DNA from: Reticulitermes speratus
Lineage: Eukaryota > Arthropoda > Insecta > Blattodea > Rhinotermitidae
Length of the DNA: 64,000 nucleotides
Direction of reading: 5' to 3'
NCBI GenBank assembly: GCA_021186555.1
Contig: JAJKFL010000011.1
Location: 11,432,001-11,496,000 of the forward strand
In this document: positions 50,697 through 59,605 of the stretch, one piece after another
How positions within the stretch are numbered: the stretch's first letter is position 1
Layout of the letters: the number at the start of each line of letters is the position of its first letter
Program-made: the position numbers and the translations under genes
The notes under the pieces: generated by a model
The model's database searches: none
Told to the model about the DNA's origin: nothing
The model's input: the letters and a program-made list of their open reading frames with translations, nothing else

Positions 50697-51005
50697 GAAG
50701 ACCCCGTATTCTCGGATATGACACCATGTAGACTGGTATATAGATACCAACGTTTCGGAGGGGCATACTTTTTCCACTTTCAAGTAAGCTACAAAGCTTA
50801 GTGTCCTTGGACTATCCTGAAGATAGAGGCAATACGACCCTCCAAAAATCTGTCACCGATATACCAGTGTACACTACCCCATATCCTACAAGACTGGCAT
50901 CTTCGTTATCACCGCTGCCAGAAACTCAAATCCCGCATACTTCTCAGTCTTCAGCAGCAGACACAAGTATTTCCTGTGACGAATATACCAGAGTGAACGC
51001 CATTA
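50697..51005 (+). mobile_element. Dispersed repeat of the 'DMTPCRLVxRYQRFGG' type
   Basis: The frame reads DPVFSDMTPCRLVYRYQRFG, GAYFFHFQ, followed in another frame by PEDRGNTTLQKSVTDIPVYT. This peptide pattern (VFWDVTPCSLVDRYQRFGG) is one I associate with a short noncoding repeat spread through insect genomes and mis-annotated as protein. Family and boundaries are uncertain. Confidence 0.5.
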
Positions 51006-51660
51006 ACCTTCACCATTAAAGCCACTGTTTAAGTAAAATGTTTAAGAACAATTCAGAGCTTTAAGCTTTTATTGCAAGCACAGAACGTTTACGAAAACAC
51101 CAAAATGTCGATTTGTTTTCTCTCAAAGAGTGAAATCATATGTGGATACTTCACCTTCTGTAGGGGAGAGGGGGGCTAGTTGGCTACAGGGGTAAGTTGG
51201 CAAAATGGCCATAACTCCCAAAGATGGCGCAGGATAGTAGCACCTGGCAATTTGTACTGTTCAATGACTTCTCCTGAGAGCGGTCAGCAAGTATCAGAGC
51301 TTTGTGAGCTATGACTGAAGTGTGGTGTAGTGTTTTATTTTGTACACCGCAGGAAGTAATTTTTTATCGCTGTATAAAATGTTTTGTGTTTAAAGTTTGG
51401 TTACAGCTACACGTGACATTGCGCCACCCATGAATGGTACCTCCTTTTGGCTAACATTGGAGCTAGAGAGAATTATAAACTTCCATTTTGTTTGAGGATG
51501 ATACAGTCCAAAACATAAGAAGGTGCCGACGGGGCAGGTCGGCACACTCAACGTGGGGCATGTTGGCTCACTGTGTCAACTTGCCCCGCTTTCGATTAGA
51601 AACTTGTTGGTTAATTATTTTCCAGTGTGATATTTTCTGTCCGGTTTAAGAAGCTAAATA

Positions 51661-52787
51661 ATGCGTACTTGCAAGAAGAGGTCATATAGGGGCAACATAC
51701 GTCTGGAGCACTGCTACAAGCTGAGAGCTCTGCGAAAACGTGGAAGGTCAACAAGCAAAGCGGCGAAGGATTTTCAGATTTCTTTCCGTATTTAGGCAAG
51801 ATACTGCAAAAGGGTAAGGGAGGGTGAGGTAAAAGCATCTCACCAACACTGTCTTTGAGCACACCGTCCATCCCTCTGGATAGATGACGAAGGAGCATTT
51901 TGTAAGATATGTAAAACATTTCGTGGCACAAGCTGAGACTTCTAAAGAGAGATCAGTAGTTCTGTTGCTAGACAACTATGATTCGCATCTGGCCATACGG
52001 GCAATAGACTACTGCAAGCAGAATGGCGTGACTGTCCTCAAGTTCCCTCCACACTGCAGCCGTAACTCCAGCCTCTTGACAGGTCTGTCAACTGATCGCT
52101 TACGACGTATGTGAACCGAGCTTATGATGCCTGCATAACTAACCATACAGGCACAAGTGACAATATATGAAAATTCTTGTGCCGTCAACACACCTTCGCA
52201 CCTGACTTATTTTTACTGCAAATATCAAAGCAGGTTTCCAGTTTTCTGGAATTTACCTGTTCAGCGCGATATCTTTCAAAATGAGGAATTTATGGAAGAT
52301 TACGTTGCAGATATAGCTGCCCCTCCTATGGAGAGCAGCTTACAGTAGCAACAATGAACTTCCTGCGATTTTGATGATTCTCCCAAACGATCATCGTCTG
52401 CTTCAAAAGTTGCAACACATCTTGCTACTCCAGAGGACATTCAAAACCTTCCTAAATTGTACGCAAAAAGCTCAAGAATGTAAACAAGAACAGAAGAATA
52501 ACTGTCATTTTGGCTGCTACCTCTGTCAAAAATGCTTCGACACCCAGCACAACAGAAGGCTCGGAGCAAATCAGCGAAGAACTGGGCCTAAAATATTAGA
52601 AAGAGGAGCATGCCACATATCTAAGAGAGAATTACAAGAGCAGAATGCAAAAATACGAAAAATATCCAAAAATGCAGGCGACACAGACGAAGACGACTCC
52701 GAGGATACTCCCTACCTCTACTGTCTTGGCGCATCCAGAGAAATGTGGATTCAGTGCACAGAATGCAAGTTGCGGTCATATGAATAA
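51661..52787 (+). pseudogene. DDE_1/pogo-type transposase, degenerate
   Basis: ATG at 51661 opens a 44-codon frame with MRTCKKRSYRGN and STSKAAKDFQISFR, a psq/CENP-B-like helix-turn-helix start, ending in TAG. The first part of the DDE domain is missing. From about 51884 the frame reads MTKEHFVRYVKHFVAQ, then SVVLLLDNYDSHLAIRAIDY and VTVLKFPPHCS, the second-acid region of DDE_1 transposases. Degraded segments follow: TIYENS, then RFPVFWNLPVQRDIFQNEEF (typically SGFRxxGIYPxNxxxF). The C terminus has WIQCTECKLRSYE, a zinc-finger-like end found in this transposase group. Multiple frameshifts make it inactive. Confidence 0.88.
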
Positions 52788-53034
52788 TGCACTTATGGCT
52801 CTCCCAATTGTGTTTGCTTAAATTACCAGTCTCATGGGATTGGGTTACTTTATTTAGAATGAAAACGTGTATTGCTGGTGGTAGGCTAGTGTCATGCTGA
52901 GTTACCTTTCCTTTTGATTTTATTTTTCAATTTAAGTAAATGTATTGAATTTTGGTGCTGAAATTATATTGTTTCTCAACTGTTTTATTACCATAATAAC
53001 ACCGCGTTGTTGCGCACAGAGCTGTATCTGACAC

Positions 53035-53439
53035 CAGGTGCGCAACCAACATTTTTCATTGGGGGGGGGGGGGGGGGGTAGGCTGACCCTGAGGTTATAT
53101 ATAATTTGTGTTTGATTTTAAAAATTATGTTATAAAATCATGTCATAAGTATAACATAACATTGCCTGCAACTGCATTTATATACATAAAATTATAGCTA
53201 CATATTCCACGACTCATCACAGTGTCCTATCTTATTTTTTTAATTTGATTAATTTATTATTCAAAATTCTAATGTATTAGTTATCAGCTGATTTCAGTGG
53301 CTGAATTTGGCTGCAGGGTAAATCACGTAAAACCCTTGATATCATCGTATGTACAAAATCAGTGTTTTTTAAATTTCAGTTTTGGGGTGTTTGGGGGGGC
53401 TGCAGCCTGGTAGCCCCCCCCCCCTTGGGTGCGCCCCTG
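53035..53439. mobile_element. Nonautonomous hAT element nested in the pogo transposon
   Basis: An exact 8-bp target duplication TCTGACAC (53027-53034 and 53440-53447) flanks ends CAGGTGCGCAACC and, reverse-complemented, CAGGGGCGCACCC, which match at 11 of 13 positions. CAGGGGCGCACC is a typical hAT end and 8-bp duplications are diagnostic of hAT. The 405-bp body has poly-G near the left end and poly-C near the right end and no coding capacity. Confidence 0.9.
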
Positions 53440-53760
53440 TCTGACACATTTGTTCCATAAAACATTATATTAATCATTGTCTGTTACTTTTTGACCTTGA
53501 AAAGTTGGCATCTTGATTTTCCACGTATTTTACCATATGCCAACTTACCCCGTGTGTGGGGCAGGTTGGCACACGTGCAGAGGTTAGGGCAAAAGCCTCT
53601 CCCTCCTTTTCCTTATGAATAGCGTCAAATTTGTGTAGGTCAGATTGTAGCCCAAGAGTGTTGCTAGCTATACGTGCCGTTACATTCAACTTAACAAGTA
53701 CAGAGAAAATGTGAAAAATTATAAAGTGAAAAGTGTGCCAACTATCCCCCCTCTCCCCTA

Positions 53761-54354
53761 CTTAGCAGTAGACCAACGTTGTAACTAGTACATTGCCAGC
53801 TAGAGTTGAAACCCAAATATTTGCACATAATGAATTAATTTGTGTGTAAGTATTCTTTTTACGTGTTTCGAAATATGTAGGATATTCTTCTGACAATGTT
53901 ATTGATATCGCTGCTGGTATTATGGTTATCTGCCTCATACAAGCCCTTTCTGATTGAAAGGTCACACCATTGTTACCATGGTAACGAGTGACGTCAGACC
54001 GGTTGTTCATGTACAACTGAATGTTTTCTCTGACTAGTAAGCGCTGAGGTGGAAGAAATATTTGAGCATCGGGCATATGATGTAACAGGCAGTGTGTGCT
54101 CAGAGTAAGGCATGAGGTGAGGCTCAAGAAACAGTTACAATTAGAGCACGTAATGCAGCGTAGCATAATGAGATGTCAGCAATCCGATAAATTAAATCAG
54201 CGTTTTATTTGCTTCACGAGTAAAGCAATGGCCGACAAAAGAAGCCGTGAAATAGCAAGTGAATACGACGGCAGGCTTTTCCTGTGACCGAAACGTGGCT
54301 GTTTATTACTGTAATTACAATTAATCTTGTTACTCTTATAATTTTTATAATTCC
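53761..54354. other. No gene recognised
   Basis: Sequence between the pogo element and the point where homology to the left duplicate resumes. A 134-codon minus-strand frame has no recognised domain. Confidence 0.4.
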
Positions 54355-54497
54355 ATCAATCGGATGGAGGATTGTCGGACCTAATTGGTCTGGAAGAAAT
54401 CCTCATGTTTTTAATGAGTTAAGACCCGATCACCACGCTGGCTGGTCAGCTCATTCTAAGTAAATTGCTTCGGATGGTGTCGCCTGTGTTGGTTCCC

Positions 54498-54590
54498 ATA
54501 CACACAAACACACACACACATACACACACACACACACAAATACATACACACCCGCACACACACATACACACAAGCACACAAATATGTATA
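54498..54590. repeat. (CA)n-rich microsatellite
   Basis: Homologue of the run at 40247-40377. Confidence 0.93.
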
Positions 54591-54677
54591 TCAGCAGAAG
54601 AAAGGCCCTTTCACGGAATGAACCGACAACCTCTGGCTCGTCATATGTTAGTTATTGCAAGTTAATAATATTTGGAC

Positions 54678-54938
54678 GCCCATTCCAGTGGCCGTGCGGT
54701 CTAAGGCGTGGGTCTTTGGCCGCTCGCTTACTAGGATTGTGGGTTCGAATCCCGCCTAGGGCATGGATGTCTGTCTGTTGTGAGTGTTTGTGTGTTGTCA
54801 GGTAGAGGTCTCTGCGACGGGCTGGTCCCTCGTCCAGGGGAGTCCTACCGACTGTGGTGTGTCTAAAGTGTGTGATCGTGAAACCTCGACGAAACGAGGA
54901 GGCCCAGGCCCATATAGGGCTGTCGAGCCATAGAAAAA
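54678..54938 (+). mobile_element. tRNA-derived SINE, family 2, complete
   Basis: Flanked by a 14-bp target duplication AATAATATTTGGAC (54664-54677 and 54939-54952). It has an A-box-like GCGGTCTAAGGCG and a B box GGGTTCGAATCCC, then a body ending in an A-rich tail. Its truncated duplicate is at 40478-40531, so insertion preceded the segmental duplication. Confidence 0.92.
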
Positions 54939-55249
54939 AATAATATTTGGACTCCCTACTGGCACAGTTTCACTTTAATGACCGGAAGAATGTAAAGTAA
55001 ATTACTGCTCCCCTTGGAATACTGTAGGCATGAGACATGTCTTGTCATTACATTACCGTGTTGGACATTGCATGATCAACATTTCAGCTTACAGAAGTAC
55101 CGTGTAATTAACACGCCTTTGTAATGTAATTTAGAAATTTTCGTCTATCATTCTTTTAAATTACAGTTATATTAAACGAGGGCGACATATTAAAGGCCGC
55201 AGACATTTAGTACTGCAAATAGTCAGCCCGTGTCACGCTGAGACATTTC

Positions 55250-55284
55250 AGTTAGTTGGTAACCTACACAGGCAGAGTGCAGTA
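55250..55284 (+). promoter_or_regulatory. Putative start and 35-nt first exon of GR D
   Basis: ATTTCAGTTAGTTGG (A at 55250) is followed 35 nt later by donor AGTA/GTGAGT (55285). The surrounding 200 bp aligns with genes B and C but is clearly diverged, so retention of the initiator and of the exact exon length is meaningful. It would splice to the acceptor ending at 57189 (TACTTCTAG). Confidence 0.58.
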
Positions 55285-55631
55285 GTGAGTATGCGAATTT
55301 TGTTTTGTTATTAACGTTATAGTCAGTCAAGGGTTCAGTGTGAACTGCTCAGACGTTCTAGCGACCACCGTCGTGAAGTAAGCAGAATAAGGCTAAATTA
55401 TTCTTTCTAAGCCCTCCACGTGTAAGTGGCCTCCCGACCTTTCCTGCCGAAGCCCACAAGCTCTTCTCCTGAACCTGTCCTGTTATTCTGTTTGTATCCA
55501 TTCTGTTTGTCACAGTGAGTTATAATGTCTTTCATTTTAATGATGATATTACATAGAGCATAATGTTACTGTCTACATTTTGTTGATATTTAGTCTTATA
55601 ATACAAGGTGAAGGTCACATAAGGCTAATAT

Positions 55632-55914
55632 AGAAATCAAGTCAAAATCTGTCCAAACACAACTACGTTCCATTTACTATACAGAACTACATGTTTCGAC
55701 GTATTTCATGTCGTCCTCAGGTTCACAGTTTCTGTTTAAAACATATCGAGGAAGGACTGTAAGTCCGTAAAATGCGATTATTATATTATATTCCTTCCTC
55801 AGTATGTTAGAAACACAAACTGAACCTGAGGATGACCTGAAATAGGTCGAAACATGTAGCTCTGTGTAGTAAATGGAACTTAGTTGTGTTTGGACGGATT
55901 TTGACTTGATTTCT
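55632..55914. mobile_element. Foldback element in GR D intron
   Basis: Arms of about 105 nt: AGAAATCAAGTCAAAATCTG, TCCAAACACAACTACGTTCC and onward on the left, with their inverse on the right, around a loop of about 75 nt. The core CTACATGTTTCGAC and GTCCTCAGG resembles that of the elements in introns B and C, but the arms are otherwise different. Confidence 0.88.
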
Positions 55915-56665
55915 GTTATAAACAACACAACGGAATTACATCCTTTAATGAAGCCTAATAAATTTCAGATGAAGACGCTCTTACTTAAGTTACAGTTATA
56001 ACAAATGTAGATTATGTTTATCCAGTTTTGGGTCGTTACAGCTCTGCTTTTCCCGAACACAGCTTAGACCTATGAACTGCAACACTAATCATTTAAACCT
56101 TGGGACTATGTGCAATTGATCCGACACCTGATGAATATAAACAGAATATTGTGCCCGATATAGCCTACACATCAGGAAGTGAATCAGTAAAAGTTTATGT
56201 GAACTGCTTTGTGACATTTCGCGCACTCCGATGAAACTATTGTACTTGAACAACTTTGTTTCTGGAATCAGTAGACGCAGTACTTCTGTCGTGGCTCAGT
56301 TTCTGTTGTTTCGTTTGTACCGTACGTATAAACTGCGTGGTGTGATGATGAGGCTGATCTAAGTTGGGAGATGCTTTCTGTTCGTTGTGTTATCCCTTAC
56401 ATCTACACATGCTGAATGAATTGTCTGTTAACCATTAACACAAGCCAGTGAACATCTGTCTTTGTAGAGGAATTGAAAGTACTGTCGATAATATACATCC
56501 AGATAGATAACAAGCCTTGTAATGCGCCATTGCTGTATGTGCTGTGAAAGTGTCGCTTTTGGCGTGTTGAGCACAGTTGCATAACGCACACAGATACAAA
56601 TAGTTATTACGTTATACAATGCTACGTGTAGTGTATTAGTTAGAAGACACAATATCCACTTTACA
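55915..56665. other. Intronic sequence of GR D, nothing recognised
   Basis: AT-rich sequence between the foldback element and the SINE; short frames only. Confidence 0.4.
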
Positions 56666-56677
56666 TAGTCCGTTTAA

Positions 56678-56941
56678 GGCCCATTAGAGCGGCCGCGCCG
56701 TCTAAGGCGTGGGTCTGCGGCCTCTCGCTTCCTGGGATTGCGGGTTCGAATCCCGCCGAGGGCATGGATGTCTGTCTCTTGTGATTGTTGTGTGTTGTCA
56801 TGTAGAGGTAGCTGTATCGGGCTGGTCACTCGTCCAGAGGAGTCCTACCGCGTACAGTGTGTCTAACTGAGTGTGATCGTGAAGCCTCGATAATGAAGAG
56901 GCCCTGTTCCACTAATGGCTGTTGCGCCACTGGAAAGAAAT
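56678..56941 (+). mobile_element. tRNA-derived SINE, family 2, complete, in GR D intron
   Basis: Flanked by a 12-bp target duplication TAGTCCGTTTAA (56666-56677 and 56942-56953). It has an A box (GCGCCGTCTAAGGCG) and a perfect B box (GGGTTCGAATCCC). The body ends GGCTGTTGCGCCACTGGAAA. Confidence 0.93.
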
Positions 56942-57189
56942 TAGTCCGTTTAAAACAGTTTTGGCCTAACATATTTTACAACACTGTCTTTGTTATTCAT
57001 TAGATATTGCAAATGAAGTTGACCAGGCCAAACTGCTTCCTAATTAAAATTTATGTTAAAATTAGTTTGAGGTTTGTCACTTAATAATAATTATAATTAC
57101 GTTTTAATTAATATAATTATACTTACTGTGACAATGATTATTTCTATACCCCATGTCTGACGTATGTTTCTGGTACTTCTTACTTCTAG

Positions 57190-58508
57190 CATCACAGTTT
57201 CTTTGGTAGACGGGACGAAAATTCAGCCATGTCCTGCATCTACAGCGCACTCAGTCCGCTGTATTTGGTCTCCAGGGTACTCGGACTTGCGCCATACCCT
57301 CGTGGGAATACTGGAACTGCCACAGCAGATGTCACCAAAAACATTCCTCTCCGATTCTACGCTCTGCATAATTATATTATGTTTGTTTACATGTTGGCCT
57401 GGTTTATTTTTGACATGGCCTGGCAGTCGATTTACAGATACCCTAAGCTCTCCAGCAGGAATGTTATTCCCATAGTAATTCGCGCTTGTACATTTATAGC
57501 CGCATGTTTGTCATCTCTGATCCTCAGTCACCGTAGAAGTCTCAGAATGTTCTGCTCTAGAATTGCTTTGGCAGACAAAGTTTTACTTGGGAAATCGTCG
57601 TACACGAGAACGAGACTGCTATTGATCACAGGCATATCAGTAGTGCTTGCCTCTTCGTGCTTTGTAACTCTATGTGATATGAACGGAAGAAGAATTGATT
57701 TTGTACCTTGGTGAGAATGTCAGGCGGTATTGTTGGAAGCTTCATTGCTACGTTCATGATCGTGCAGTACCTGGTTACTGTTTTGATTTTGAAGGACAGG
57801 TTCAGGACATTAAACGAGCGTCTGTCAGAAATGCTTATGGTTAATTGTGAAGAGGAAAGTCTGCAGAAATTTTCTTCGATGTTAGACAATCCCAGTAAGG
57901 TAAATCCAGCAGAGTCAATGATTTTCGCAAGTGGCCGTCCGAATTTAAAGCAGCCTAACACTTTATTTTTATATCTTAACAAACCCAGATATCAAGTGTT
58001 TCAGCACGACAGACATTACATTCGTGCTTTGCGTCAGACACATGGGATATTATGCGAAGTAATTCAGATGATAAATTCAGATTTTGGGCTTCAGAGCATG
58101 CTCATCATATCCTATGCCTTTATATCCTTTGTCATGTTCACTTTCCTTGCTATGGATGCTGAACGTGACGTCAGCGTGGCTGACTGTAACGAGGAAGAGT
58201 CATGTGTCAGGGTTCTGATGAATTTCTGCATTTCTTGCACTTGCATCATCAAGGTTATGTCCATCGCTGTGACCTGCCATGTGGCCAGTGCTGAGGCATC
58301 TCGAACTTCAACAGTTGTTCATAAATTACTCTCACAAGCACCTGTCAGTTCCGACACGAATGCAGAACTTCAGTTGTTCTCGCAGCAACTGTGGAATATC
58401 GATACTAAGTTCACAGCTTTCGGATTTTTTGAACTGAACTTAAATCTGTTATGTAGCGTCGCTGGAACTGCCACTACGTATATTGTTGTGCTGCTTCAGT
58501 TGAAATAA
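57190..58508 (+). CDS. Gustatory receptor D, mosaic gene with one frameshift
   Basis: Insect GR-family receptor. The acceptor TACTTCTAG ends at 57189. ATG at 57229 gives MSCIYSALSPLYLVSRVLGL, APYP. One base is missing just before 57713 (frame stops at VPW, resumes MRMSGGIVGS). Adding it gives about 426 residues with seven hydrophobic segments and the AFGFFELNLNLLC and TYIVVLLQLK terminus. The first part (to about 58000) is clearly diverged from B and C. From about 58170 through the stop and some 280 bp of 3' flank it is nearly identical to B, more so than C is. Like B it ends AAATAA with overlapping AATAAA, whereas A and C end in TGA. Interpreted as gene conversion from B or a B-like copy. 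Confidence 0.86.
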
Positions 58509-58786
58509 ATTTGAGGAAAACAAACTGAAATTTTTTGAGTTAATGCTTAATCTCGTTAAAGTAAGCTCTCTGAGTTCTGGTACATATGGTGCAAAATATT
58601 GGCTTCTGAAGTATTAAACATGGATCTCAATTCAGTGACGTCATGTTTCGCACAAGACATGTTTCCTGTCATTTTTGTTACTTCCTTACTGAAATGTAGT
58701 TGTGTGTGTAATTTATTTCAATTGCGTTGGTGTTCAACAGAGGAATTTTATTGATTACGTTTGTGATATATTATGTTGAACAGAGT

Positions 58787-58860
58787 AATCGCTGGAACTG
58801 CCACTGCGTATATTGTTGTGCTGCTTCAGTTGAAATAAATTTGAGGAAAACAAACTGAAA
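58787..58860 (+). pseudogene. Stray duplicate of a GR 3' end
   Basis: CGCTGGAACTGCCACTGCGT through GAGGAAAACAAACTGAAA repeats the last 50 codon bases and 3' flank of gene D (58458-58531), about 330 bp further downstream. It carries one distinguishing G (ACTGCG versus ACTACG). It abuts a single 43-bp repeat unit and probably is the original end of gene D, displaced by the B-like tract. Confidence 0.85.
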
Positions 58861-59319
58861 CACTGTGTGTTACGGCAGGCGAAATAAGTATGTAAACATT
58901 TATGAGCAGCTGAACCTCAGTTGACGTCACAGTGGCTGCAGTGTGGATCCTAAGCTATATTATTCACTGCACGTTAACAAAACCTGTCACCTCTGTACAG
59001 TGTTCATTTTGGTGTGCTTGAAGTGTTTTCGTGCTGAATGCGACCAGTACATACGTACAGGTAGTATTAAATTATGTAATAAGCACTTCCTGCTTACCCG
59101 CCTGCTGTTTGTCAGTGAAGCTGATAGCAGACTAACCGCGGAACGTATTTATGCTGTATGGTTTGTTTACTTGTAGTCACCTTATTATTAAATGTAATTG
59201 CCGTGAATTATGATAAATAAAGTTGACTATTTTAAAGACGGACACGGATAAAGTACGACTGTATTGTCAGCCGGAGTCCTAGAATTTGTTGATGTTCGTA
59301 GCGTAGACAGACAGTGCAG

Positions 59320-59605
59320 TGGGGCACGCGGTAGTGCAGTTGGTTGAGGCACTGCGCTAAAAGCCGGAAGATTGCGGGTTCGATTCCCGAAGGTGTAACT
59401 GAAATTTTTCATTGTGGTCGCACTATGGCCCTGGGGTCGACTGAGCCTCTAACATAAATGAGTACCAGAATATTTTCTGGGGGGGGGGGGGGGCGGTGCG
59501 GAGGGTTGAGAACCTTACCACCTTCATGTGCCGATTGTCTAGTAATCTGGGAGCCTCAACCTCCTGGAACCCTAAGGGCATGTCCAGGCCTGTAATGGGA
59601 TTGCT
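59320..59605 (+). mobile_element. tRNA-derived SINE, family 1
   Basis: GGGGCACGCGGTAGTGCAGT head, a near-perfect B box (GGGTTCGATTCCCG) and a poly-G tract at about 59479-59496. The end GGGATTGCTTTATG parallels the copy at 8345-8640. Confidence 0.85.

Larger units (their letters stand above)
51163..53758 (+). mobile_element. Pogo-superfamily DNA transposon with intact ends
   Basis: GGGGAGAGGGGGGCTAGTTG at the left and the reverse complement of the right end (GGGGAGAGGGGGGATAGTTG) match at all but one position. Both sides carry TA, the pogo-type target duplication (51161-51162 and 53759-53760). The element is 2596 bp, including a nested 405-bp hAT insertion. It carries a decayed transposase and several subterminal GGGGCA(G/T)GTTGGC motifs near both ends. 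Confidence 0.93.
43475..54735. repeat. Segmental duplication, right copy (contains GR C)
   Basis: Homologous to 33041-40531. Collinearity runs from 43475 to about 50090 and resumes at about 54355-54735 (CGGATGGAGGATTGTCGGAC onward). The intervening 4.25 kb, with a pogo transposon, a SINE fragment and another repeat, has no match in the left copy. Whether it was inserted here or deleted there cannot be told from the two copies. Confidence 0.9.

Noticed and set aside
54678..54760. Possible tRNA gene (also at 56690 and 59330)
   Set aside because: A and B boxes are present, but the acceptor stem does not close and the sequence continues into a SINE body flanked by target duplications.
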